64,000 nt of DNA from Molossus alvarezi (GCA_037176705.1 JBAWUJ010000079.1:248001-312000); one strand, 5' to 3'; positions 1 to 12,655 are shown, counted from the first letter of the stretch. A program made the numbers and translations. The notes: a model not told the origin generated them from the letters alone.

Positions 1-694
1 ATTTATCACCTCTCATCTATGTGTCCTGTATCAGTCTTCTGGCATCCCTCTATACCTGCCCTTTTTCGCTCCTATGCAATATTCAGCGGAATGATTGTTC
101 TTAACTCAACGTAAAGATTTCTGATTCTCTACCTATACCTGCTTGATACATGACATAAAAACCAGCTGGTAACTGGGCTCCAGTCCTGCTGCACCTTCTT
201 CTCTCCTCTCCAGGCAGCAGTGATTGTGAGGGCACGTACTTGTGAAATGCTGTCCCTCAGTCTGAGGGTGCATGTGGCCATGGTGAGACTACATGTGGGT
301 TCTTGGAATTTTTAAGGTGAGATAATAATGGGGAAAGATGTCCTCTACATTAATCTCAATGTAGTAACCCCAGCACCACCTTCTGTCTTCAACTCTAGGC
401 TCATCCATTACATTTTCAGCCACCTAATCACTCACGGCCCAGGGATTCTGGCCTCTCCCTACTACCTTTCCACCTTCTCAGGTTCCAGAGGTGGTGTCCA
501 AGTCAGAAACCAACAAGTATCTGTTAGACTCTGAGCATTGGAATGTGGTGATCTCTGCAACAACCCAAGAGACCTGTGCCTAGAAGCCATTTGTCTCTTT
601 AGATCTGATATCATGCAATTCTTATTGTTTATATTCCACTTAACGTATTATATTTTACGTACATATTTCATCCTCACTGGAGGATCTTTTTCTC
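1..694. other. Unassigned DNA, no gene seen
   Basis: No SINE, LINE or recognisable coding segment could be identified here. The short open frames (at most 68 codons) have no recognisable protein motif. This is probably ancient degenerate interspersed sequence or unique DNA. Confidence 0.5.
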
Positions 695-922
695 TTTATC
701 TCAGATTCAGAGGGTGGTAGAAAGAGACAGACAGGGTCAGAGAGAGATAAACAGAAACATTGATGTACATGTGACATATCAACTGGTTGCCACCCACACC
801 ATCCTGAACTGGGAGAGAAACAAATGGCAAATGAGGTACATACCCTTGACCATATTTGAACTCATGACTCCTTTGTCTGTGGGCTGACACTCTAACTGCT
901 GAGCCAAACTGACCAGACTCTT
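695..922 (-). repeat. tRNA-derived SINE (VES-like), diverged
   Basis: The reverse strand reads as a tRNA-like head, 'tggctcagcagttagagtgtcagcc' in diverged form near 880-920. It is followed by the conserved 'gtaccttcatttgcc'/'gggtggcaacc' body and a pyrimidine-rich tail near 720-770. The same family recurs more than ten times in the window. This copy is strongly diverged and therefore old. Confidence 0.75.
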
Positions 923-1578
923 ACCACTTTTAAAGCGTCAATTCTGTTCACTTGTCAGTTTGTCTCATCACATCTCATCAAGTCTTGCAACACTTCCAGT
1001 GAGGGACCAACATCGCTGTCTTGAACAACTCTTAAACAAAAGATGTCCTCAGCTCCCAGTCTTACCCCCTTTCTTTGGGCACTGAAAGCAGTTTATATGG
1101 AATACTTGGGAAAGGCTAGTGTGACAGTCAACCTGAACCAAGACCCAAATTTTTGCTCAGTTCAGTGTTTCTATTTCACCCCTTTGAAGACTACTTCTTG
1201 ACTGGATGTCCTGGCCCATTTATGCCTAATCTTTCTGCTGCCACTGCTCAATCCCTGACAATGTGCCATATGTACTTTGAAACAGCTGTATGGATCTATT
1301 TTTTACATAGCGTGAAGTTCATTCATTCCAAGTACACTCTCAGTGGATTCAGTATATTCAGAGTTTTGTAACCATCTCCGCCATCTCCTGTCTGAATATT
1401 GCCGTAACTATGAACAATCAGTCCTCATGCATCCATCTCCTAAGCCTTTGGGCATCATTAATATTATGTGGACTTGCATATCAGTGACATTCATATCAAT
1501 GGGACCATAAACTTTGGTCTATTGTACTTAACTTTTCTGTTGGAAAGTGTTAGGTTGAAGTGTCCATCTTCCCTACCA
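923..1578. other. Unassigned DNA
   Basis: No recognisable gene or repeat. The open frame at 1153-1371 lacks recognisable domains and is likely chance. Confidence 0.45.
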
Positions 1579-1591
1579 CAGGACCAATTTT

Positions 1592-1784
1592 TTTTTTTTT
1601 TATTGATTAATTTTTGTTACAAATGATTCTCCTTTCTCCCCCACTGATTCCCCCCTCCCCCTTCCCTCCCTGCCCCTTCCCCTGATTGTTGTCCATGTCC
1701 ACTGTTCATGCCTACATGCATTTAAGTTCTGTTGTTCATCCCTCTCTCAGCTCCCCACTCCTTAGGGGATTGTCCTCAAACTCA
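1592..1784 (-). mobile_element. Short 5'-truncated LINE-1 3' end with target-site duplication
   Basis: A T-run followed by 'attgattaatttttgttaca' and the C-rich LINE-1 3' UTR (reverse complement) is bounded by a direct repeat, 'cacaggaccaattt', at about 1578-1591 and 1782-1795. This is a textbook target-primed insertion of only about 190 bp. Compared with the longer copy at 49.96-50.30 kb it lacks about 41 bp internally: 'ggggattgtc' joins directly to 'ctcaaact'. The insertion at 2.04-2.24 kb has the same deletion. Confidence 0.88.
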
Positions 1785-2040
1785 CAGGACCAATTTAAAC
1801 CAGCTCCCTGACAAGACTTTCTTACCAAGATGCCTCTATGGCTCCTTCCCACTCTACCCAAACAAGCTAGATTGTCCCTACATTCTCTTTTATTGGCTAC
1901 CTATTTCTCTTGTCTCTTAACAGTTCTTTTTACTAAGACAACAAAGCTATGTCTGACTTTTCTGCACTTTACTTTTGTGTGTTTGTGTGTGTGTGTTTTT
2001 TAGTCATATATTTTATTTAATTAATTATTTATTTATTTAT

Positions 2041-2235
2041 TTATTTTTTATTGATTAATTTTTGTTACAGATGATTCTCCTTTTTCCCCCCACTGAGTCC
2101 CCCCCCCTTCCCTCCCTGCCCCTTTCCCAGATTGTTGTCCATGTCCACTGTTCATGCATACATGCATATAAGTTCTGTGGTTCATCCCTCTCCCACCTCC
2201 CCGCTCCTTAGGGGATTGTCCTCAAACTGTTATGT
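2041..2235 (-). mobile_element. Second short LINE-1 3' end with target-site duplication
   Basis: It has the same LINE-1 3' UTR sequence and the same internal 41-bp deletion as the copy at 1.59 kb, but a slightly longer 5' side ending 'ctcaaactgttatg'. It is flanked by the direct repeat 'tgcactttacttttg' at about 1964-1978 and 2236-2250. The preceding GT run and (TTTA)n belong to the target or the poly-A tail. Confidence 0.87.
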
Positions 2236-2250
2236 GCACTTTACTTTTGA

Positions 2251-2675
2251 TCCGTTATCAGCCTCTTAACAGTCAGGGTCCTTGATTTCTCCTGTGTTTT
2301 GTCCTCAGTGACCGGACAATGACTAAGCATAATAGTTGATCAGTCAAAATTTGTTAATAGGAGATAACTTTGAGGACTTCAAGGTTTTCCCTTACTTAAT
2401 TCTGGCCCAGACAAGGCTCACGCGAGGCCAGGAGAATGTGGCACCAGTCAAGGTAATGTCTGTTTCAACTGTGGTGGCCCCTGATTTGTCCATAAAACTT
2501 GAGGTTCAGTGTCTGAGGCCAGCCAGAATGACAGTAGCACACTGGAAAGTTGTTTTCTCCAAGCACCTGTTAGAGCTAGACATGGAGAATATGACTGCAA
2601 AGTGTGTGTGAGTCCAATGTGTCCCTGTGATAAATAGTTGTTAGTACAGTTGGGGAGTACGTCATTAAGTAATTC
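2251..2675. other. Unassigned DNA
   Basis: The open frame at 2336-2611 (91 codons) has no recognisable motif and no matching partner elsewhere in the window. No repeat was recognised. Confidence 0.4.
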
Positions 2676-2899
2676 ATTTTTTTGATTAATTTATATATTT
2701 TGTTACAGATGTTTCTTCTTTTTCCCTCACTGACTTTCACCTCCCCATCCTTTCCCACCCCATCCGCAGCTGTGCTGTTTATATCTATTGTTCATGCATA
2801 CATACACATAAGGTCTGTGGTTTATCTTTCCCCCTACCCCCTCTTCTGGGGATTGTCAGTCTGTACTCCACTTCCACATCTCTGAGACTACCTCATTCC

Positions 2900-5800
2900 T
2901 CACACTGTTATATTCATTATATTCCACAAATAAGTGAGATCATGTGATATTTGTCTTTCTCTGTTTTACTTGTTTTACTTAGGAAGATACTTTCCAGGTC
3001 CCTCCATGTCTCTCAAAGGATAAGTGATCTTTCTTTCACACAGCTGCATAGCACTCCATTGTGTATATGTACCACAGCTATTTTATCCATTTGTCTACTG
3101 ATAGACTTTTGGGGCTATTTCCAAATCTTAACTATTGTAAACGGTACTGCTATGAACTCGGGGTACATATATTTTTTCTGATTGGTGTTTCAGGCTTCGT
3201 AGGGTATATTCCTAAAATTGGGATCACTAGGTCAAATGAAAGTTCAATCTAACTTTTTTGAGGTAACACCATAGTGTTTCCCATAGTGGCGGAAACAGTC
3301 TGCATTCCCACCTGCAGTGCACTAGAGTCTCCTTTCACCATATCCTCACCAACACTTGTTGTTTGATGATTTGTTGATGGGAGCCTTGCTGACAGAAGTG
3401 AGGTGATACCTCATTGTTGTTTTAATTTGCATCACTCTGATGATTAGTGATGTTGAGCATTTCTTCATATGTTTCTTAGCCATTCATATGTCCTGTTTAG
3501 AGAGGTGTATATTTAGTTACTTAGTCCATTTTTTAATTGGGTTCATTGATTTCCTTTTGATGAGTTGTATGAGCACTCTATATACATTGGAAATTAACCC
3601 CTTATCTGATATATCATTGGCAATTATGCTCTCCCATAAAGAATGTTTCTTTTACCTTTTCATGCTTGTATCTTTTGCTGTGCAGAAGCTTTCTAGTTGA
3701 ATGTAGTCGCATGTGTTCATTTTCTTATTTGATTCTGTTGCCTTAGGCAATGTTTCAGTGAAAATTCTGCTGTGCATGATGTCTGAAATTTTGTTGCCTA
3801 CAGTTTCTTCTAGAATTTTTATGGATTACATTAAAATCACATTAAAGTATTTTATCCATTTTGAGTTTATTCTTGTTCCGGTTGTAAGTTGATGGTCTAA
3901 TTTCATTTTTTTTTTCATGTAGCTTTCCATTTTCCCAACACCATTTATTAAAGAGGCTGTCCTTACTCCACTGTATGCTCTTGCTAACTTGTCAAATATT
4001 AATTGGGCATATAGCCTTGGGTCCATTTCTGGGTATTCTGTTCTGTTCCATTGATGTATCTGCCTATTCCTGTGCCAGAACCAGGCTGTTTTGATTACAG
4101 TGGCTTTGTCCTATAACCTGAAATCAGGTAATGTGATCCTTCCTACTTTGTTCTTCATTTTCAAGATTGCCGTGGCTATTCAAAGTCTGTTTTGGTTTTA
4201 TATGAACTTTTGAAGTATTTATTCTCATTCTGTGAAGTATGTCATTGGTATTTTGATGGAGATTTCATAGAAGCTATAGCTTGCTTTTGGATAGTATGGA
4301 CATTTTAATGATGTTAATTCTTCCAATTCATAAATGAGGTATGTTCTTCCACTATTTTATATCTTCCTCTATTTCTATTTTCAATGACATTAAGTTTTTG
4401 AGAATAGGTCCTTTATTTTTTTTGGTTAAATTTTTTCCTAGGTATCTTAATTTTTTGTCATGATGGTAAATGGGGTTGTTTTTTAGTTTATTTTTCTGTG
4501 ACTTTATCATTGGTGTATGAGAATGCCAGCGATTTTTTGACGTTAATTTGGTATCCTCCTGCTTTGTCAAATTTATTTATTAAGTCTGGTAAATTGTTGA
4601 TGGAGTCTTTGGAGTTGTATATGTATAGTATTATTTCATTTGTGAATAATGACATTTTTACTTCCTCCTTTCAATTTGGATTCCTTTTGTTTTTCCTTCC
4701 TGTCTGATTGCTGCGGCTAAGACTTCCAGTACTATGTTAAATAACAGTGGCAAAAGTGGTCATCCTTGTCTTGTTCTTGTTCATAACACAAATGCTTTTA
4801 ATTTTTGACCATTGAGTATGATAGTGTCTGTAGGTTTTTTATATATGGACTTTATTATGTCAAGATAGTATCCCTTTATTTGCAGATTGCTCTATGTTTT
4901 ATCAGAAATTGGTGCTGGATTTGTTGAATGTTTTTTCAAGTGTCTATTGATATGATCATATGATTTGTATCTTTCTTTTTGTTTATGTGATATATCGTGC
5001 ATATTGTACCATGCTGGATTTGTTGAATGGTTTTTCAAGTGTCTATTGATATGATCATATGATTTGTATCTTTCTTTTTGTTTATGTGTTATATCGTGCA
5101 TATTGTACCAGCCTTGCATCCCTGGGATGAATCCAACTTGGTCATGGTGAATAATTTTTTTGATGTAATTCTGGATTCGATTTGCTAGTATTTTGTTCAG
5201 GATTTTGGCATATGAGTTCATCAGGAATATTGTTTGTAGTTTTCTTTCTTTGTGTTGTCTTTTTCCTGTTTTGGAATTAGAATTATGCTGGCCTCATAAA
5301 ACGAGTTTGGAAGTATTTATTCTTCTTGAATTTTTTGAAACAGTTTGAGGAGAATGGGTATTAGTACATTTTGAATGTTCAGTAAAATTCCCCCTGAAGC
5401 AATCTGGGCCTGGGCTTTTGTTTGCTGGGAGAGTCTTGATTACATCTTCAATTTCTTTTGTTGTGATTGGTCTGTTCAAGTTTTCTCTCTTGTCCGGGTT
5501 CAGCTTTGGAAGACTATGTGTTTCTAAAAATTTGTTCATTTCACTTAGATTGTCAAATTTGTTGCCATATAATAATTCATAGTATTTATTAACAATCATT
5601 TTATTTTTTTGTGGTGTCAGTTGTTACTTCCCCTCTTTCATTTCTGATATTGTGTATTTGGGTTTCTCTCTTTGTTTCTTGGTGAGTCTACCTAATGGTC
5701 CATCAGTCTTGTTGATCTTTTCAAAGAACCAGCTCTTTGTTTCATTTGTCCTTTGAATTTTTTTTTTTCCATCTCCATGTTATTTTTTTCTGCTCTGATC

Positions 5801-6850
5801 TTTACTATTACCTTCCTTCTACTTACTCTGGGGTTTTCTTTCTGTTTGCTTTCTAGTTCTTTAAGTTGCGAGGTTAGATAAGTTATTAGAAAACTTTCTT
5901 GCTTCGTGAGGTAGGCCTGTAGTGCTATGAACTTTCCTCTCAGAACTACTTTTTTTTGTGTTCATGTGTATTCTTTTACATTGGTTTCTAGAAAGTTTTT
6001 AATTTCCTCCTTGATCTCAATGGTAACTCATTCATTGTTCAATAACATGCTATTTAGCCTTCATGTTTTCTAATGTGTTTGCATGTTCTTCTTGCAATTG
6101 ATTTCTAGTTGCATGCCATTGTGATCTGAGAAGATGCTTGATATAATTTTAATCTTCTTGAATTTGTAGAGACATGGTTTGTGTCCTAACATGATGTCTA
6201 TTTTTGAGAAAGTCCCGTGTTCACTTTAGAAGAATATGGATTCTGCAGTTTTGGGTGTAATTTTCTGCAAATAACTATTAAATTCATTTGATCTAGTGCT
6301 TCATTTAGAGTTTGTGTTTTCTTGTTAATTTTTTGTCTAGAAGATCTATCCAATGATGTAGCAGGGCACTGAAGTCCCCTGCTTTGATTGTATTGCTATT
6401 GATTTCTCTTTGAAGTCTTCCATATTATTATTAGTATATGTTGGTGCTTTGAAATTGGGTGCATATATGTTTACCAATATTTTATCTTTCTGTTGGATAG
6501 ATCCTTTCAGTATTAGGTAGTGGCCTTCTTTTTCTCTAATTATGGCCTTCATTTTGAAATCTACTTTATCAGATATGAGTGTTCTTACCCCAGTTATTTT
6601 ATTTTATTTTATTTTATTGCTTTCTGTTTACTTGAAAGATTTTGTTCCATCCCTTCACTTTCAACCTATGTGAGTCTTTTGTTGTGAGAATGGTTTCTAG
6701 TAAACAACATATATGTGATCATGCTTTCTTATAAAGTCAGCTACTCTGACTTTATATGCTTTTATGGAAGCATTCAAACTATTCACATAGGTTGATAATG
6801 TACATATACTTATTTATTGCCATTTTTGTTTAGTGTGGTTTTGTTTTTCT
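2900..6850 (-). pseudogene. LINE-1 ORF2 remnant (endonuclease/reverse transcriptase)
   Basis: An intact ORF2 encodes an APE-type endonuclease plus reverse transcriptase that nicks target DNA and primes cDNA synthesis. Here only fragments in changing frames remain: 6552-6346, 5599-5294 (thumb-side motif 'LPANKSPGPD'), 5221-4892, 4570-4352 and 4026-3826. A 99-bp in-frame tandem duplication lies in the reverse-transcriptase region (4914-5110). Confidence 0.82.
4914..5110 (-). repeat. 99-bp in-frame tandem duplication inside LINE-1 RT
   Basis: Two adjacent copies of a 99-bp block (about 4914-5012 and 5013-5110) differ at a few bases. Translated on the minus strand they give two 33-residue units beginning 'WYNMHDI' and ending 'HSTNPA', still in one frame. 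Confidence 0.93.
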
Positions 6851-6899
6851 TCTACTAATTACAGCAGTTCTTTTAGCATATTTTGCAGTGATGGTTTGG

Positions 6900-7790
6900 T
6901 GTTAATATATTTCCTTAACCTTCCTCTTTTTTGATCTAGGAATCTCTTTATTTGACCTTCTATTTTGACTGATAGCCTTGCTTGATAGAGCAGTCTTGGA
7001 TTCAGATTCTTGTTTCTCATGACCTTGATTACTTCATGCCACTTTTTTCTGCCCTGTAGTGTTTCTGTTGAGAAGTCAGCTGAGAGCCTTATGAGGTTTC
7101 CTTTGTAGGTAACCTATTGCTTACCTCTTGCTCTCTTTAGGATTCTCTCTTTGTTTTTCAATTTTGGCATTTTAATTATTATGTGTCTTAGTATGGACCT
7201 GTTTAAGTTCTTCTTACTTGGGGCTCTCTGTGCTTCCTAAACTTGAATACCTTCTTTCTTTACCAAGTTAGGAAAGTTTTCTCTCACTATTTCTTCAAAT
7301 ATATTCTCAAACCCTTGCCCATTTTCTTCGACTTCAGGGACTACTATGATTTGAATGCTATTACATTTTCAGTTGTCTCACAGTTCTCTTAAGCTGTTTT
7401 CCTGTTTTTTAATTGTTTTTTCTTAAAGTTTTCTGATTGGTTGATTTTTTTCTACCTTGTCTTGTAATTCACTGTTTGAGTTCTCAGCTTCCTCTACTCT
7501 GCTGGTTAGTCCTTTCAATGTGTTCTTTATTTCTGTTATGTTATTCTTCATTTCCTTCCCCTTGCTTGGTTTTCTATGTTTCTATATCTTTACCCATGGT
7601 GATGATGTCCTTACACATACTGTTGAGCTTCCTCAAGATCATGACTCTGAACTTTACCTCTAATAATTTGCTTAGCTGCATTTCATTTATCTCATCTTTG
7701 ATAGAGTTCTCTTGTTGTTTCATTTGGGATTTGTTTCTTTGTTTCACAGTTTTGGTTATCACACTGGTCTCTAGAGCCTGCCAAGTTTTT
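6900..7790 (-). pseudogene. LINE-1 ORF1 remnant
   Basis: The reverse strand holds the coiled-coil lead region (7762-7574, 'MKQQENSIKDEINEMQ'). It also holds the RNA-binding C-terminal region, recognisable at nucleotide level as 'tgatagcc...ttatgaggtttcctttgtaggtaac' (7060-7120), equivalent to the 'FS.ET..AR..W' segment seen at 52.14-52.40 kb. It is interrupted by frameshifts. An intact ORF1p is an RNA-binding trimer. Confidence 0.7.
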
Positions 7791-9109
7791 CCTGTGGGTG
7801 TTGCTGTTCTGCTGTTTGTGGCTCCCTCTACTAGGTTTGGATAAGCCTGGATGGGCCCACATTAAAGTCTTACTGTCAAGTCTTACTTTCCTGGGTAGAT
7901 TTGCCAGCCCAGGAACAGTTTAGTTATCCTCTAGCTTTTATCGTAGTCTCAGTTACTCAGTACCTTGGGATGTATCCCTGGTGTTCTGTGTAAGATGATT
8001 TACACAGTGTAGGATAGATGCTGCTTGTTAATGAGGCTCAATTTGCATTTGTTTGCTTCTTCTGGGGCAGGCTGAATCTTTGAGGGGAGGGCTGCTGCTG
8101 TTCTCTGGGAAGGAGCGCACTGGCCACCTTCAATTGTGGCCACAACTCAGCAATAACTGAGTGCCCTCCAAATCCTGGGTGTCCTCACAGATTTTTAGCC
8201 CTGTTTGCCCTCCCTTTGCTGTAGTCCCCAGGTGAGTGGCTGTGGCTATTTTAGTGTTCTGTGTTGGTTTTCTGCTCTGTGGAATGGGCTTTGTCTTTAA
8301 ATTCCAAGGGTGCTGCTGAGAGCTAAGCTGCTGCTGTCCGTGGGCTCCCAGCCCACCACCCTCTCGCACCTCCACATATCCTACCAATGTCCCTGCTTAT
8401 ATGGTCCAGTACTACTGCTTTCCTGTTGCTTTATTTCTGAGGAATTGTCTTTAATTTGGTAGTAATTCCCATTTGGTCCTGAGAGATAGTCTTTAGAGCT
8501 GCTGTTTACTCTGCCTCCATTTTCACATCCTCTATGTCTATCTTGTGTGCAGCTGGATCCTACAGGCCTTTTTGATGACTTGCATCCTGCATGTTTCATG
8601 GGAAACTGCATTGCACAGTCCATTTGGAAACCGGGCTCTATGCCTATGTTATATGCTGCTGGGTCGCACACTCTTCTCTGGTGTTTCAGAATCTCACAGG
8701 TCCCACTGGTAATTGGATGGCATAGTCCCTGCTCAGTCACACAGGACTCTCTGGTGCCCCCACACCCTACAGTTCCTGCAGGCGGGCAGCTGAATTGCAC
8801 CAGTCTCTCTAGGCCTCCTAAAAGACATTTTACATCATTAGAGCATGACAAATATAATATTAAATCTGTGCACAACAGAGACCTCTATTTGCTCAGGCTG
8901 GTAAAATATCAATAGTGCTGAGGTAGCGAGGGTATATTACATTTATATCAACTAATGTTTAATAGTCATAGTTTTAGCTATAATTGATATTGAATACATG
9001 TTCAGGCACATTTTCCTAAAATGCTCTGAAATCCTGACTTTCATTTGGTTCCTAAGCTTTACACTGTCAAATGTTCTATCTGACTGAAAAATGTTAAAAT
9101 AGTCCTATC

Positions 9110-9264
9110 CATTTAGGTCAGTGGCTGGAGAATCCTCCCTCAAATTTAAGAGTCTTGGGTTTGATTTCTACCAATGGTACATTACTCAGTAGCGGTAGAA
9201 TCGAGGTCCCGATTGGGATGGTGGGGAGGAAGACAATAGATGTGTCTCTCTTATATTAAAGTTT

Positions 9265-9310
<46 letters not shown>
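9110..9310 (+). repeat. tRNA-like SINE of a second family, with (CT)n tail
   Basis: The body contains 'caatggtacattactcagtag' and 'atgtgtctctc', followed by a pure CT run at about 9269-9304. The tRNA-like 'gggtttgatttc' B-box is at about 9158-9170. It resembles the SINE at 55.65-55.87 kb ('gagtttgagtccagtgtagg') more than the VES-like copies. Confidence 0.55.
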
Positions 9311-9394
9311 CACTTTATCTGAAAAAATCAATGTTAAAATACTCTAGGGTAAGATTCTTTTCAAAAATGTAAAAAAAAATCAAACAAAAAAATC

Positions 9395-9590
9395 CTGTCT
9401 GTGCTGGCTCAGTGGTAGTGTTGTTAACAGTACTAAATGTTACAGGTTAGTTTCCTACTAAATAGTAAGTGCCTGGTTGGCATGTTTTATCCTAAGTCCC
9501 AGTCAGGGCTCCTGCAGAAGATAACAGCTTCATGCATCTCTCTTTCTTAGTCTCCAGACCCTAAATAAAACTATGAAGATCCCTCACACA
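9395..9590 (+). repeat. Diverged SINE fragment
   Basis: The 'ctgtgctggctcagtgg' tRNA-like head, 'cccagtcagggctcctgcag' middle and short A-rich end fit a SINE. It is degenerate, and its family is not certain. Confidence 0.5.
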
Positions 9591-9847
9591 CACAATAAAG
9601 ACCAATGAAACACATACATTTCTGTGTACATGAACAACGAATACAATGAAACAAAAATTATTGAATAATATTTCTTTAATAAGAAAAAATGATGGCACTG
9701 CCACTTTATCCCCGAAGCAATCTATTATCTTAAAAAATGTAATAAGAAAATAATTCAAAATCATTTGAACTAATCCAAAGTCACAAGCCATAATTTCCCA
9801 TTTTTTGATGGGAATTAAATGTAGTGTAAGATGCCATCTGGCTTCTT

Positions 9848-10109
9848 TTTTTTTCTTTTTTTTTTTTTTATCCTCACCCGAGGCCATTTTTCCATTTTTT
9901 GTACAGATAGAGTGGGAGGGAGAGAGAGGAAGAGAGAGAGAGAGGGAAACATCGATGTGAAAGGGACACATCAAGTGGCCGCCACCCGCACGACCAACCA
10001 GGGTCAGGGACAAACTGCAACCGAGGTACGTGCCCTTAGCTGGAACCGAACCCGGGTTTCTCCGGACCGCAAGTGGATGCTCCAACTGCTGAGCCAAACA
10101 GGCCAGGGC
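9848..10109 (-). repeat. Well-preserved VES-like SINE with target-site duplication
   Basis: The complete reverse-complement element runs from a T-run and 'tcctcacccgagg' tail through the GA-rich region and 'gaaacatcgatgtgaaag' to a tRNA-like head ending 'caggccagggc'. The flanking direct repeat 'ccatctggcttctt' at about 9834-9847 and 10110-10123 proves retroposition. Confidence 0.93.
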
Positions 10110-10229
10110 CCATCTGGCTTCTTAAGTCTAATTCTGTGACATATTCAAGCTGTCATTTCTACTTACCACATCTCTCATATGACTGCCTGTAAGAGCCAAG
10201 GATTTGTCTTTATTTTACTTGCAATTCCT

Positions 10230-10510
10230 GTTTGATCTTGGGAGACTATTTGTGCAGCTTCCATTCACTTTGTCTCCATTTCCACATCCTCTATGCATAT
10301 ATTCTGCACAGCTGGGTCACACAGGCCTCTCTGGTGCCCCTGCACCATGCAGGACTCACGGGTAACTGGATGGCACTGTCCCTTTGGGGACCCAGGACTA
10401 TGCCTATGTTATGTGCTGCTGGGTCGCACAGGTTTCTCTGGTGCTTCAACACCCTGAAAGACCTGCGGGTAACTGGATTGCACAGTCCCTGCTGGCTTTT
10501 TAAATATTCT
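10230..10510 (-). repeat. LINE-1 5' UTR fragment
   Basis: This segment matches part of 8.48-8.80 kb of the neighbouring LINE-1, for example 'actatgcctatgtta' followed by 'gctgctgggtcgcaca'. It is a detached 5' end with no ORF. Confidence 0.65.
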
Positions 10511-11035
10511 GGTCTTAAAAAAAAATTTAAAAAAGTTGTAATATCTTTTAGTTTGGGAAACCATTAGCAGCCATTATTTGGTAGCAGTCCTGCTGAAATT
10601 AAGAAAGTATCCAACAAAAACTGAACTTGAGAGAGTGGACCTAATCTAAACAAAGAAACAAAAATAACTAAAATGCCAGGTATCATTTATTGTATACCTC
10701 TTTGACCAGGCAGTGCAAATACAGATCCTAACACTGCTATTGATCAAAATACTCTCTCAAATGACAAAAGAGTTTTCATGCAAATTTTAATGTCTAAACC
10801 ATGTGACAAATTCTCCCATAAAACACAGAATGTTAGAGGCGGTGTGATACATCAAGAAGAATTTTACGTTAACATGGGCTCCAAAGGAATGTTTTCCACA
10901 CTGATAAGCTGTGGCATTTGTTCCTACACATGAATCCATAAAACAGACCATGATCAGGAATACTGTTCAGATTCAATTTGCTTTCAATTTGGTTTGCAGA
11001 TTTTCAGGTTAACCATAATTTTAAATAGTTCACCA
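10511..11035. other. Unassigned DNA
   Basis: No recognisable gene or repeat between two LINE-1 fragments. The sequence is A/T-rich. Confidence 0.4.
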
Positions 11036-12655
11036 ATGACACATTTCACAGAACTAGAACAAATATTTTGAAAGTTCATGTGGAAGGTTATTCAAAGGCC
11101 CTGAATAGCAACAGCAATCTTGCAAAAGAAGGACAAAGTTGGTGGGACCACAATACCAGATATCAGGTTATACTACAAAGCTACTGTAATAAAAAAATAA
11201 AAAAATAAAAATAAAACTGCTGCTGGCACAAGAACAGACATATGGAAGAGAACATGGAACCCAGAAATGGACCCACAACATTGTGCTCAATTAATATTTG
11301 ACAAAGGAGGCAAGAAAATTCAATGGAATAAAGACAGCCTCTTTAATAAATGCTGTTGAAAAAATTGTACAGCTATATGCAAAAAAATGAAATGAGACCA
11401 TCAATTTACACCACACACACACACACACACATACACACACACAAACTCAAAAGAAATAAAAGAATTAAATGTAATCTGTGAATCCATAAAAATTCTAGAA
11501 GAAAATGTAGGCAACAGTATTTCAGACATCATATGCAGCAGCATTTTCACTGATACATCACATAAGGCAACAGAAACAAAAGAGAAAATGAACACATGAA
11601 ACTACTTAAAACTCAAAAACTTCTGCATAGCTAAAACAAAAACAAAGACAAAAGCAATCATCAAAATGGAAATGAAACACACTGTGTGGGAAAGCATCAT
11701 TGCCAATGATATATCAGATAAGTAGTTAATTTCCAAAATACATAGAGTACTCATACAACTCAACAAAAAAAGACAAGAACCCACCTAAAAAATGGCAAAA
11801 GAACTACATAGACACCTCTCCAAACAGGACATACGTATGGCTAAGAAACATATGACGAAATGCTCAACATCACTAATCATCAGAGAGATGCAAGTTAAAA
11901 CAACAGTGAGAAATAACCTCACACCTGTCAAAATGGCCACCATCAACAAATCATCAATCAAGTGTGGGCAAGCATATGGAGTAAAGGGGAATCTAGTACA
12001 CTGCTGGTGGGAATGCAGATACATGAAGCCACTATGGAAAACAGCATGGTGTCATCTCAAAACATTACAAATTGAACTACCTTTTAACACAGTGATCCCA
12101 TTTCTAGGAATATACCCTAAGAAGCCTGAAAGACCAATCAGAAAGAATATATGTACCCCCATGTTTTCAGCAGCACTAATACAATAGCTAAGATCTGGAA
12201 ACAGCCCAAGTGTCCCTCCATAGATGAATGGATAAAAAAGTGGTGGTACATATATACAATGGCATACTATGCAGCTGTAAGAAAGACAGATATCTCATAC
12301 TTTGAGATGACATGGAGGGACCCGGAAAGTATTATCCTAAGCAAAACCAGGAAAACAGCAAAAGACAAATACCATATGATCTCACTTATTTGGGGAATAT
12401 AATGAAAAAAACATTCTGAGGAAAAGGTTAGACCCAGATCATAGAAGTAGGGTACAGACAGACAACCCTCAGAAGTGCATGTGGGGTGGTTTAGAGATAA
12501 ATTACATAACATACATGCATGTAGGTATAACCAATGGAGTGGACAACAAAGCTGGGGACAAGGTGGGAGGGATGGAGAGGAGGATGTCAATGAGGTAAAA
12601 AGGAAGAAACATCTGTAACAAAAATAAAATAAGAAAAAAAAAGATGTGTCAGTTA
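11036..12655 (+). mobile_element. 5'-truncated LINE-1, 3' third
   Basis: This is the plus-strand ORF2 C-terminal region and 3' UTR. It starts near 'catttcacagaactagaac' and includes '[14 protein letters not shown]' (12000-12050) and '[25 protein letters not shown]' split over 12190-12270. It ends with the G-rich 3' UTR and an A-rich tail at 12615-12650. A (CA)n-like stretch interrupts it at 11411-11445. No intact ORF remains. Confidence 0.87.

Larger units (their letters stand above)
2680..8915 (-). mobile_element. Near full-length LINE-1, minus strand, inactivated
   Basis: Read on the minus strand the order is 5' UTR-like sequence (about 8915-7800), ORF1 remnants (about 7790-6900), ORF2 remnants (about 6850-3000) and a C-rich/poly-A 3' end (2850-2680). 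ORF2 pieces include endonuclease-like 'LVNIYAPN' (6346-6552), reverse-transcriptase '[17 protein letters not shown]' (4892-5221) and the 3' segment equivalent to '(K)WKQPKCPS' near 3100-3150. The ORF1 amino-terminal coiled-coil region reads as 'KQQENSIKDEINEMQ' (7574-7762). Many stops and frameshifts mean no protein is made. The 8390-8915 part has a related fragment at 10.23-10.51 kb, supporting its identity as LINE-1 5' UTR. Confidence 0.88.

Noticed and set aside
9561..10097. 178-codon minus-strand open frame with 'AQQLEHPLAVRRNPGSVPAKG'
   Set aside because: It translates a VES-like SINE. The same peptide appears at every SINE copy (25.6, 42.8, 48.8 kb).
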